This document shows positions 1-5,942 of a stretch of 11,412 nt of DNA, piece by piece (positions within the stretch are counted from its first letter, which is position 1; each line of letters opens with the position of its first letter). The notes beneath the pieces were generated by a model. That model saw only the letters and a list, made by a program, of their open reading frames with translations. It did no database searches and had not been told where the DNA came from. Made by a program: the position numbers and the translations under genes. Source of the stretch: an uncultured Bermanella sp. (lineage in GTDB: Bacteria > Pseudomonadota > Gammaproteobacteria > Pseudomonadales > Oceanobacteraceae); NCBI GenBank assembly GCA_913054445.1, contig CAJXIK010000036.1, positions 1 through 11,412 of the forward strand, written 5' to 3'.

Positions 1-81
1 CGATGAGTTTTTCGCCCTTAGCCACGGTGCTCTCCCAGTATTTTCGGCATATATGATTAGAGTGTAGACAATAATGGGCAT
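1..81 (-). other. Possible 5' part of a further minus-strand gene
   Basis: Downstream of the esterase gene, a minus-strand frame opens with ATG at 81 and runs 27 codons to the window edge without a stop (MPIIVYTLIIYAENTG...). An AGGAAGG Shine-Dalgarno-like sequence lies at 87-93, five bases before the ATG, and this is the main support. A competing start is GTG at 25 in another frame (VAKGEKLI...), also preceded by a GGGAGAG stretch. The plus strand is also open from the edge to a stop at 54-56. I recognise none of these peptides, and the visible piece is too short to choose between them. Confidence 0.2.
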
Positions 82-124
82 GGTTGCCTTCCTGCCTAGA
101 CAGTAAGGCCCGTGGGGGGTGTTC

Positions 125-748
125 TTAAATACTCTGGTTGATATACGGCATGAGAAAATCGAGCAAGATGGGCTGTGCCTGAGCGGTGGGGTGAAGGCCA
201 TCGGCCTGGATATATTCGGCTTTATTATCATCTGTGATGAGTCTGCTCAAGGGCTCAAGCATGAAGGGCACGAGGGATATGCCGTTTCTTTGCGCCAATT
301 GCTGAAAGCTCTTGCTGAACATCTGGCCATAACGGCGACCGTAGTTTGCTGGCGTGCGAATGCCCACCAGCAGCACGTTGGCACCCGACAGCTGGCTGCG
401 GGTAATCATGGCTTGCAGGTTGTCTTGCATGGCCATAATGGGCAGGCCGCGCAGGCCGTCGTTGGCTCCCAGCTCCAAGATCACCAGCTTGGGTTGGGTG
501 AGCTTAAGTAGTCGGTTAATTTGTGCCAACCCCTCGGCGGTGGTTTGGCCGCTGATGCTGGCGTTGTGTACCCTGAAGCCTAATTGCAGTTCATTGAGCT
601 TGCCTTGTAATAGCACCGGCCAGCTCTCTTCCACCTTAATGCCGTAACCGGCGCTCAGGCTGTCGCCTAAAATCAGGATGTTATCCCGTTGTTGCGCCTG
701 GCCGAGGTGGGCCAGTAAACACAGTGTGAGCAGGACGATGAGTTTCAT
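125..748 (-). CDS. tesA: TesA-like GDSL/SGNH esterase (arylesterase, acyl-CoA thioesterase I/lysophospholipase family), periplasmic
   Basis: A 207-residue SGNH hydrolase, about the length of E. coli TesA. All four family blocks are present: GDSLSAGYG with nucleophile Ser30, SGQT with Gly67, LGAND with Asn96, and ADGLHP with Asp183 and His186 completing the triad. Residues 1-18 form a signal peptide (basic K2, hydrophobic core, AQA-like cleavage site), so the enzyme should act in the periplasm on acyl esters or thioesters. The start at 748 was chosen because it puts the signal peptide at the N terminus. The longer open frame to 841 would add 31 residues and translate a hairpin region. There is no clear Shine-Dalgarno sequence. 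In E. coli, tesA lies next to the ybbA transporter genes; here its upstream neighbour is a divergent alpha/beta hydrolase. The natural substrate cannot be told from sequence. Confidence 0.9.
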   Translation of the reverse strand: MKLIVLLTLCLLAHLGQAQQRDNILILGDSLSAGYGIKVEESWPVLLQGKLNELQLGFRVHNASISGQTTAEGLAQINRLLKLTQPKLVILELGANDGLRGLPIMAMQDNLQAMITRSQLSGANVLLVGIRTPANYGRRYGQMFSKSFQQLAQRNGISLVPFMLEPLSRLITDDNKAEYIQADGLHPTAQAQPILLDFLMPYINQSI

Positions 749-795
749 GGTTAAACTTAATGGCGACGATACTTGGCAGTGGATATTAACAAGCC

Positions 796-825
796 ATGGG
801 GCAGTGGTACACAGGGCTGCCCCAT
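796..825. other. Hairpin in the divergent region between esterase and hydrolase
   Basis: ATGGGGCAG at 796-804 pairs with CTGCCCCAT at 817-825, a perfect 9-bp stem around a 12-base loop. It lies about 50 bases before the esterase start, so it would be in that gene's 5' leader if transcription starts upstream. No T-run follows on either strand, so it is not a classic terminator. It could be an operator or a leader structure. Confidence 0.5.
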
Positions 826-903
826 TAAAATAATGCAGCACCTTTTAATGGCTTTCCGCCGATTTTATTAACACCGGTCATGTTCATTTTAGGGGGCTTA
901 CTG

Positions 904-909
904 TATATT
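904..909 (+). promoter_or_regulatory. Candidate -10 element for the alpha/beta hydrolase gene
   Basis: TATATT at 904-909 lies 49 bases before the hydrolase ATG at 959. No good -35 hexamer is found 15 to 18 bases upstream. A GAGAG sequence at 947-951, seven bases before the ATG, is a plausible weak ribosome binding site. This is the best promoter candidate I see in the 210-bp divergent gap, and it is weak. Confidence 0.25.
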
Positions 910-958
910 CTTCCCCCATTTAGGCGCAAGTGAAGCTGTCTGTTCCGAGAGTATATCC

Positions 959-1849
959 ATGACACCTCAATTAGAACCCTGGTCGTTTCAGCTTGATGCT
1001 GGCTTCTCCCTGCGCGGTTGGCGCAGCAAATGGTCGGGTAAACCGGTCATTCATTTTCTACACGGCAATGGCTTTTGTGGGTTAACCTACCAACCCCTGC
1101 TAGAGATTCTGGCGCAAGATTTTGACTTGCTCATCACCGACTTACCCGGTCACGGTGACAGCGACCCCGGCCCCCGTTTTGCGGGCTGGGTGGGTTCGGC
1201 CAACTACGCCGCTATTGTGCTCAGTCATTTTTCTCAGCAACTCAATGCCACCACTCAAGTGTATGGTTTGGGGCACAGCTACGGCGGTGTCATCACCGCG
1301 CTGATGGCGGCTCGTAATCCCAATCGTTATCGAAAAATTTTGCTCATGGATCCGGTCATCTTCTCTACTGGCATGCTCGCCACCATGAAGGTTGCCAATC
1401 TCTTTGGTTTATTAAGAAATAATTCATTGGCACAACAGGCGCGGGCCCGTAATCACCAGTGGCCTAATCGTGAGGCTGCGTTTAGCGCCTTACAGGATAA
1501 GGGCGGTTTCGAAGGCTGGACGGATGAGGCGTTGCAGGCTTATGTGGAGCATGCCATCGGCGACAGCGATGACGGTGTGAGGCTAAAGTGCAGTAGCAAG
1601 GTCGAAGCCAAGATATACAGCAGCTACCCTAAGGGTCTGTGGGGTTATTTAAAGCAGATGCAAGTCCAGTGTAAAATCTTGGTGGCCGAATCGTCCTTTC
1701 CCTTTATTGCCCGCTCGGTGAGAAAATTGGTCAAATTAACGCCCTATAGTTCCAGCCGTGTGGCGGGCAGCCATTGCTTCATGCAGCAGGACCCGCAGCA
1801 GAGCGCCGCGCTTATTAAAGAGTGGTTTTTAGACCAAAAATATAAATAA
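959..1849 (+). CDS. Alpha/beta hydrolase family protein
   Basis: A 296-residue alpha/beta-hydrolase. HFLHGNGFC (residues 32-40) is the oxyanion-hole strand and turn, DLPGHGDSD (61-69) is the usual post-strand-4 loop, and GLGHSYGG (103-110) is the nucleophile elbow with Ser107. His272 in AGSHCF is the likely catalytic base. The acid is either Asp131 in LLMDPV, the position used by haloalkane-dehalogenase-like members, or Glu244 in LVAESS at the more usual position. Residues 135-235 form the cap region. There is no signal peptide, so it is probably cytoplasmic. It is transcribed away from the esterase and converges on the propionate operon. Substrate is unknown; carboxylesterase, epoxide hydrolase or another C-C/C-O hydrolase are all possible. 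Confidence 0.88.
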   Translation: MTPQLEPWSFQLDAGFSLRGWRSKWSGKPVIHFLHGNGFCGLTYQPLLEILAQDFDLLITDLPGHGDSDPGPRFAGWVGSANYAAIVLSHFSQQLNATTQVYGLGHSYGGVITALMAARNPNRYRKILLMDPVIFSTGMLATMKVANLFGLLRNNSLAQQARARNHQWPNREAAFSALQDKGGFEGWTDEALQAYVEHAIGDSDDGVRLKCSSKVEAKIYSSYPKGLWGYLKQMQVQCKILVAESSFPFIARSVRKLVKLTPYSSSRVAGSHCFMQQDPQQSAALIKEWFLDQKYK

Positions 1850-1852
1850 GCT

Positions 1853-1866
1853 CGGCCTCACGGCCG
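1853..1866 (-). terminator. Likely terminator between the convergent hydrolase and thioesterase genes
   Basis: CGGCC at 1853-1857 pairs with GGCCG at 1862-1866 around a four-base TCAC loop. Read on the minus strand, the stem is followed by a T-rich tract (1852 down to about 1833, with a run of five T). It sits three bases past the hydrolase stop and seven bases beyond the thioesterase stop. It is best read as an intrinsic terminator of the minus-strand operon. On the plus strand no U-tract follows. The stem is short, so confidence is moderate. Confidence 0.45.
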
Positions 1867-1873
1867 CCTGTGG

Positions 1874-2323
1874 TTACGGTGTAAAGATAGAGTAATTTCC
1901 CTCGAATGACACCGCCTGCTGGCCGCTACACTCAATGCTCGATTGTAAGGTAAGGCGCGCACGACCCTTATTTGCGAAGTCTTGCAGCATTTTTTCCAGT
2001 GCCTCTGGGGCGGGCACCTGACAGACGGCGCGAATCTCCCCCCGTACCGGTGCCTTATATTCTATGGTGCCCTTGGCCACCACCTGATTACACACAATAT
2101 TGGCCTCTAAGGTCTTTAAATAGAGCATGCCCCAGCAGGCCATGACCGAGGCGTTGTAAAGACTGCCGCCAAAGGCGGTTTGCTTGTCATTGATGTTGGG
2201 GGCGAGGGGGGCCCGCAAGATTAAGGTTTGACCGTCATAGCTCTCCACATCCATTTCCATGAATTGCGTGATGGGCAAATGGCTGCGAAAGAACTGAGTT
2301 AACTGAGCGCTGATGTCTGACAT
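1874..2323 (-). CDS. YiiD_C-type hotdog-fold thioesterase
   Basis: A 149-residue single-domain hotdog protein resembling the thioesterase domain at the C terminus of E. coli YiiD (PF09500). Diagnostic stretches are PLAPNINDKQTAFGGSLY (residues 39-56), with the Asn/Asp-rich turn and FGGSLY helix start, and VVAKGTIEYKAPVRGEI (81-97). The predicted role is hydrolysis of an acyl-CoA or acyl-ACP thioester in the cytoplasm. The ATG at 2323 follows the meaB stop by four bases and has no Shine-Dalgarno sequence of its own, so translation is probably coupled to meaB. The open frame reaches back to 2377, but that part overlaps meaB and lacks family similarity. As last gene of a propionyl-CoA operon it may release CoA from stalled acyl-CoAs such as methylmalonyl-CoA; this is inferred from position only. 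Confidence 0.85.
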   Translation of the reverse strand: MSDISAQLTQFFRSHLPITQFMEMDVESYDGQTLILRAPLAPNINDKQTAFGGSLYNASVMACWGMLYLKTLEANIVCNQVVAKGTIEYKAPVRGEIRAVCQVPAPEALEKMLQDFANKGRARLTLQSSIECSGQQAVSFEGNYSIFTP

Positions 2324-2327
2324 AATT

Positions 2328-3281
2328 TTATAATAGATCGATGATGGTTTGGGCGGCATGGTAGGGCGTGACTTCACGATCCAGCACCGCTTGTTGTAGT
2401 TGAGGTAGTTGCTTTTGAACGGCCTGGTTTTGCTTGAGGCGCAGCTCTAACATCTCTTGAATGAGCTTCTTAAGCCACTGGCTATTTTGTTGGGCGCGAT
2501 TACTGTCAAAGTACGCGTTGTCTTGCGCCTTCTGATAATACTGGCTAATCATGGTCCACACGTCTCCGACGCCCTGATTATTAAGCGCCGAGCAAGTGTT
2601 CACTTGTGGCTGCCAAAAACTGGTGTGCTTCATTAGTTGCAAGGCACTCTTGTAATAGCCCTGGGTCTGCTCGGCTAGGTTGGCACTCTCGCCGTCGGCC
2701 TTGTTAATGACCAAAGCGTCGGCCAGCTCCATGATGCCGCGCTTGATGCCCTGCAACTCGTCACCGGCATTGGGCAGCATCAGCACCAAGAAGAAATCCA
2801 CCATGGCAGCCACCTCATACTCGCTTTGGCCCACCCCCACGGTCTCGACCAAGATCACATCGTAAGCGGCGGCCTCGCACAACAGCATGGTCTCACGGGT
2901 TTTCTGTGCCACGCCGCCCAATGCCCCTTCCGATGGGGAAGGGCGAATGAAGGCGTTGTCCTCGCGGGACAATAGCTCCATGCGGGTCTTATCCCCCAAG
3001 ATACTGCCACCCCGAATGGGCGAGCTGGGGTCCACCGCCAACACCGCGACCTTTTTGCCTTGTGCAATAAGATGCAGGCCAAATGCCTCGATGAAGGTGG
3101 ACTTGCCCACCCCAGGAATGCCTGTGATACCGATGCGAATGCTGTTGCCTGTGTGCGGCAGCAGTGCGTTGAGCATGTCTTGCGACTGCGCGCGGTGGCT
3201 ATCGAGCTTGCTTTCCACTAGGGTGATGGCCTTCGCCAGCGTGCGGCGGTTGCCTTGTTTGAGTTTATCTAGATCTATCAT
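2328..3281 (-). CDS. meaB: MeaB/ArgK-family G-protein chaperone of methylmalonyl-CoA mutase
   Basis: A 317-residue P-loop GTPase of the MeaB/ArgK/MMAA family, close to full family length. It has the Walker A motif GIPGVGKST (residues 54-62), AVDPSSP (82-88) with the conserved Asp, the GDKTRM switch region (96-101), ETVGVGQSE (146-154) and NKAD (193-196) for guanine recognition. The C-terminal third (about 235-317) is the helical dimerisation arm. Family members bind methylmalonyl-CoA mutase, gate cobalamin loading and prevent or repair inactivation at the cost of GTP. It lies downstream of the mutase gene in the same direction but behind 518 bp of structured repeats, which is unusual for this pair. 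The N terminus (MIDLDKLKQGNRRTLAKAITLVES) matches family starts, although no strong ribosome binding site precedes it. E. coli argK was once described as an arginine-transport ATPase; that reading is not supported here. Confidence 0.95.
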   Translation of the reverse strand: MIDLDKLKQGNRRTLAKAITLVESKLDSHRAQSQDMLNALLPHTGNSIRIGITGIPGVGKSTFIEAFGLHLIAQGKKVAVLAVDPSSPIRGGSILGDKTRMELLSREDNAFIRPSPSEGALGGVAQKTRETMLLCEAAAYDVILVETVGVGQSEYEVAAMVDFFLVLMLPNAGDELQGIKRGIMELADALVINKADGESANLAEQTQGYYKSALQLMKHTSFWQPQVNTCSALNNQGVGDVWTMISQYYQKAQDNAYFDSNRAQQNSQWLKKLIQEMLELRLKQNQAVQKQLPQLQQAVLDREVTPYHAAQTIIDLL

Positions 3282-3308
3282 TTAGGATCGCTGTCATTAG
3301 TGGTAGGA

Positions 3309-3386
3309 GGCCACCCCGTGGCCGAAATCATTTAGGCTAGCCTATGGCCGAAATCTTTTAGGTCACCCCGTGGCCGCTAGGCAAAT
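3309..3386. repeat. Hairpin-unit triplet 1 (three 26-bp units)
   Basis: Units begin at 3309, 3335 and 3361, exactly 26 bp apart. The first carries the perfect hairpin GGCCAC CCC GTGGCC followed by GAAATC. The second is diverged on its left arm (GGCTAGCC) but keeps TGGCCGAAATC. The third has GGTCACCCCGTGGCCG and ends in GCAAAT, leading into ACCGTGGCTACAGG. This is the oldest-looking triplet. Confidence 0.85.
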
Positions 3387-3410
3387 ACCGTGGCTACAGG
3401 GTAATTTTAT

Positions 3411-3424
3411 GGGCAAGGGCTGCC
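3411..3424. repeat. Diverged copy of the GGGCAGGGGCTGCCC hairpin
   Basis: GGGCAAGGGCTGCC at 3411-3424 matches the later hairpin element with one change. It is followed by a non-repeated stretch to 3474 that contains short CATATCGG and TATCGG echoes. This extra segment explains why triplet 1 and triplet 2 start 189 bp apart while triplets 2 and 3 start 126 bp apart. Confidence 0.6.
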
Positions 3425-3474
3425 TGTGGTCGTAGGGCAGGTATCGCCGCCGCTATCGGGCATATCGGCATATC

Positions 3475-3497
3475 GGGCAGGGGCTGCCCTCGTACGA
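3475..3497. repeat. Hairpin plus palindrome leading into triplet 2
   Basis: GGGCAG GGG CTGCCC (3475-3489) is a 6-bp stem with a three-base loop, directly joined to the perfect 10-bp palindrome CTCGTACGAG (3489-3498). The same 41-bp block, including the first hairpin unit, recurs at 3601-3641 with a single difference (GGA for GGG). Confidence 0.85.
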
Positions 3498-3575
3498 GGC
3501 CACCCCGTGGCCGAAGCCCCTCAGGCCACCCTGTGGCCGAAATCCCTCAGGCCAGCCCGTGGCCACCAGCTAAAT
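3498..3575. repeat. Hairpin-unit triplet 2 (three 26-bp units)
   Basis: Units begin at 3498, 3524 and 3550. The first two carry the GGCCACCC-YGTGGCC hairpin with GAAGCC or GAAATC then CCTCA. The third begins GGCCAGCCCGTGGCC and switches to ACCAGCTAAAT, which marks the last unit of a triplet. The spacer ACCGTGACCGCAGGCC follows. Confidence 0.9.
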
Positions 3576-3600
3576 ACCGTGACCGCAGGCCAAGCATATC

Positions 3601-3623
3601 GGACAGGGGCTGCCCTCGTACGA
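3601..3623. repeat. Hairpin plus palindrome leading into triplet 3
   Basis: GGACAGGGGCTGCCC (3601-3615) and CTCGTACGAG (3615-3624) repeat the block at 3475. One base of the first stem is changed, which breaks one pair. Confidence 0.85.
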
Positions 3624-3748
3624 GGCCACCCCGTGGCCGAAATCTCTTAGGCCACTCGGCAATTGCTCCTGCATTGCCCTACTACCTACATCCATGTAGG
3701 TACCCGTGGCCGAAACCCCTCAGGCCAGCCCATGGCCACCAGCCAAAT
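3624..3748. repeat. Hairpin-unit triplet 3, middle unit split by an insert
   Basis: Units begin at 3624, 3650 and 3723. The first and third match triplet 2 closely. The middle unit is interrupted: its left arm GGCCAC ends at 3655 and the rest (CCCGTGGCCGAA) resumes at 3703. With the 47-bp insert removed, the 26-bp spacing is exact. The third unit ends in ACCAGCCAAAT, again the triplet-closing form. Confidence 0.88.
3656..3702. mobile_element. 47-bp two-hairpin insert inside a repeat unit
   Basis: The insert lies between the left arm and the loop of the middle unit of triplet 3. It contains two stems. GGCAA/TTGCC plus TGC/GCA (3658-3678) has a one-base bulge and a TCCT loop. TACCTACAT/ATGTAGGTA (3683-3702) is a perfect 9-bp stem with a CC loop. 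No target duplication is evident. It behaves like a very small non-autonomous palindromic element (REP- or MITE-like) that entered an existing array. Calling it mobile rests on the clean interruption only. Confidence 0.5.
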
Positions 3749-3769
3749 ACCGTGACCTCAGGCCAAATC

Positions 3770-3785
3770 GGGCAGGGGCTGCCCT
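3770..3785. repeat. Last GGGCAGGGGCTGCCC hairpin, just past the mutase stop
   Basis: GGGCAGGGGCTGCCCT at 3770-3785 is the fourth copy of the spacer hairpin. It lies 14 bases beyond the mutase stop codon on the minus strand, so it is the first structure met by transcription leaving the mutase gene. The continuation CCTACGGGTGG differs from the CGTACGAGG of the other copies. No U-tract follows. Confidence 0.75.
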
Positions 3786-3799
3786 CCTACGGGTGGTGA

Positions 3800-5941
3800 T
3801 TAGCCTTGGGCTTGGTTGATGGCGTCTAGCACCTGGCGGGCAGACACGGGTATTTTAGTACCCGGACCAAAGATGCCTTTCACGCCCGCATCCCACAGGT
3901 AATCGTAATCCTGTTTAGGAATCACGCCACCGGCTACCACGATAATATCGTCAGCGCCTTGTGCCTTAAGGGCGGCGATTAACTCGGGGATTAGGGTCTT
4001 GTGACCGGCCGCCTGCGAGCTTACGCCCACGACGTGTACGTCATTCTCCACCGCTTGCTTGGCCACTTCTTCTGGGGTGGAAAACATGGGGGATAAATCG
4101 ATATCGAAGCCCACATCGGCAAAGGCGGTGGCAATGACTTTAGCGCCACGGTCGTGACCGTCTTGGCCCATCTTACACACGAGCATGCGCGGACGACGGC
4201 CCTGTTTGCCTTCGAAGGTTTCGATGTCGCTCTTGATAGACTGCCAATCGGCATCGTCGTCATAAGAGGCACCGTAGACACCGCTGATGGTCTTGGCGGT
4301 GGCTTTATAGCGGCCAAACTCTTCTTCCATGGCGTCGGAAATTTCGCCCACGGTGGCGCGCAGACGTGCTGCCTTAATGGAGAGGTCGAGCAGGTTGCCT
4401 TCACCACTCTTAGCCGAGGCGGTGATGTCGGCCAGTGCCGCCGCCACCGCTTTGCTGTCGCGAGTGGCCTTGATTTCATCGAGGCGCTTAATTTGCGAAT
4501 CGCGTACTGCGATGTTGTCGACCTCTAAAATATCCAGCTGCTCTTCTTTCTCTAGCTGGTATTTATTCACGCCGACGATGACGTCTTCGCCACGGTCGAT
4601 ACGGGCTTGCTTCTTAGCCGCCGACTCTTCGATGCGCAGCTTAGGCAAGCCCGCTTCGATGGCTTTGGCCATGCCGCCTTTTTCTTCGATCTCTTCAATC
4701 AGGGTCCAGGCCTTGTCGGCTAGATCTTGGGTGAGGGTCTCCATCATGTAAGAGCCGCCCCAAGGATCCACCACCTGAGTGATGCCGGTTTCTTCTTGCA
4801 GGATGATCTGCGTATTACGGGCGATACGGGCGCTAAATTCGGTGGGCAGGGCCACGGCTTCATCTAGGGCGTTGGTGTGCAAGGATTGGGTGCCACCGAA
4901 TATGGCCGCCATGGCCTCGACGGTGGTACGCACCACGTTATTGTAGGGGTCTTGCTCGGTGAGCGACCAGCCAGAGGTCTGCGAGTGAGTACGCAACATG
5001 GACGACTTAGGATTCTTAGGCTTGAACTCCGACATGATGCGTTCCCACAGCAGGCGACCGGCGCGCAGCTTGGCGATCTCCATGTAGAAATTCATGGAGA
5101 TGCCCCAGAAAAACGACAGGCGCGGTGCGAAGGCGTCTACTTCTAGGCCCGCGTTCAAGGCGGTACGCACGTATTCACGGCCGTCAGATAAGGTATAGGC
5201 CAGCTCTAGGGCGGCATCGGCACCGGCTTCCTGAATGTGGTAGCCAGAAATAGAGATGCTGTTGAACTTAGGCATGTGCTGCGAGGTGTAGGCGATAATG
5301 TCGCCGATGATCTTCATGGACGGTGCCGGTGGGTAAATATAGGTATTACGCACCATAAATTCTTTAAGGATGTCGTTTTGCACGGTACCGGCTAGCTTTT
5401 CTTGAGGCACGCCTTGCTCTTCGGCGGCGACGATGTAGTTGGCCAAGATAGGCAAGATAGCGCCGTTCATGGTCATGGACACCGAGACTTTATCGAGCGG
5501 AATACCGTCGAACAAAATCTTAGAATCTTCCACCGAGTCGATGGCCACACCGGCCTTACCCACATCGCCCGATACCCGAGGATGGTCGGAATCGTAGCCA
5601 CGGTGGGTGGCGAGATCGAAGGCCACCGAGACGCCCTGAGCACCCGCTTTAAGGTTTTTGCGGTAAAATGCGTTGGACTCTTCGGCGGTACTGAAACCCG
5701 CGTATTGACGGATTGTCCATGGACGACCCGCATACATTGTCGCCTGTGGGCCACGCACATAAGGGGCCATGCCCGGCAGCGTGTTGGCGTACTTAAGATC
5801 CTTGGTGTCTTCCTGAGTGTACAAGACCTTAATGGGCACGCCCTCTGGGGTGTGCCATTCCATTTCTTCAGGGGTTAAGCCCTTCATCTGCTTGGTGGCC
5901 AAGGCTTGCCATTCTGCTAACGTGTACTTTTGATCAGACAT
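3800..5941 (-). CDS. scpA: Methylmalonyl-CoA mutase, fused catalytic and cobalamin-binding chain
   Basis: A 713-residue adenosylcobalamin enzyme that interconverts (R)-methylmalonyl-CoA and succinyl-CoA. Residues about 25-545 form the TIM-barrel catalytic domain. Tyr80 (TIRQYAGFST), Arg198 (FMVRNTY) and His235 (SGYHIQEAG) match the substrate-site Tyr89, Arg207 and His244 of the Propionibacterium enzyme; tyrosine at the first position points to methylmalonyl-CoA, not isobutyryl-CoA. Residues about 583-713 are the B12 domain with DGHDRG (594-599, axial His596), GVSSQAAGHKTL (639-650) and VAGG (669-672). The start at 5941 was chosen over 5965 because AAGGGGAG at 5949-5956 sits seven bases before it and the longer form overlaps the epimerase. 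No separate small subunit is present, as in E. coli Sbm. The gene begins one base after the epimerase stop, so the two are probably translationally coupled. Confidence 0.97.
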   Translation of the reverse strand: MSDQKYTLAEWQALATKQMKGLTPEEMEWHTPEGVPIKVLYTQEDTKDLKYANTLPGMAPYVRGPQATMYAGRPWTIRQYAGFSTAEESNAFYRKNLKAGAQGVSVAFDLATHRGYDSDHPRVSGDVGKAGVAIDSVEDSKILFDGIPLDKVSVSMTMNGAILPILANYIVAAEEQGVPQEKLAGTVQNDILKEFMVRNTYIYPPAPSMKIIGDIIAYTSQHMPKFNSISISGYHIQEAGADAALELAYTLSDGREYVRTALNAGLEVDAFAPRLSFFWGISMNFYMEIAKLRAGRLLWERIMSEFKPKNPKSSMLRTHSQTSGWSLTEQDPYNNVVRTTVEAMAAIFGGTQSLHTNALDEAVALPTEFSARIARNTQIILQEETGITQVVDPWGGSYMMETLTQDLADKAWTLIEEIEEKGGMAKAIEAGLPKLRIEESAAKKQARIDRGEDVIVGVNKYQLEKEEQLDILEVDNIAVRDSQIKRLDEIKATRDSKAVAAALADITASAKSGEGNLLDLSIKAARLRATVGEISDAMEEEFGRYKATAKTISGVYGASYDDDADWQSIKSDIETFEGKQGRRPRMLVCKMGQDGHDRGAKVIATAFADVGFDIDLSPMFSTPEEVAKQAVENDVHVVGVSSQAAGHKTLIPELIAALKAQGADDIIVVAGGVIPKQDYDYLWDAGVKGIFGPGTKIPVSARQVLDAINQAQG

Positions 5942-5942
5942 C

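Larger units (their letters stand above)
3282..3799. repeat. Structured intergenic repeat region between the mutase and meaB genes
   Basis: This gap of 518 bp holds no convincing gene. The plus-strand open frames here exist only because the repeats lack stops; they yield repeated RGHPVAE-type peptides. The region is a higher-order array: nine 26-bp hairpin units in three triplets, each triplet followed by an AAATACCGTG spacer and a GGGCAGGGGCTGCCC hairpin. From 3475 one full period is 126 bp (3475-3600). The next (3601-3769) is 169 bp, which equals 126 plus a 47-bp insert minus a 4-bp deletion of GCAT in the spacer. The first period is more diverged. All of it lies inside the minus-strand operon. 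Confidence 0.9.

Noticed and set aside
749..841. Longer start for the esterase at 841
   Set aside because: It would put 31 residues before a good signal peptide and place a strong hairpin in the coding region. The ATG at 748 gives a normal TesA precursor.
2324..2377. Thioesterase start at 2377
   Set aside because: The extra 18 residues lie wholly in the meaB coding sequence and do not resemble the family N terminus.
3309..3748. CRISPR array
   Set aside because: The 26-bp units abut directly, are palindromic and vary internally. There are no unique spacers of even length and no cas gene in the window.
3426..3799. Plus-strand open frames through the repeat array with repeated RGHPVAE-like peptides
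   Set aside because: The frames are open only because the GC-rich repeats lack stops. They have no ribosome binding site or recognisable domain, and the 26-bp period shifts frame from unit to unit.
3800..5941. Isobutyryl-CoA or ethylmalonyl-CoA mutase instead of methylmalonyl-CoA mutase
   Set aside because: The Tyr at the key substrate position, the fused architecture and the epimerase and MeaB neighbours all point to methylmalonyl-CoA.
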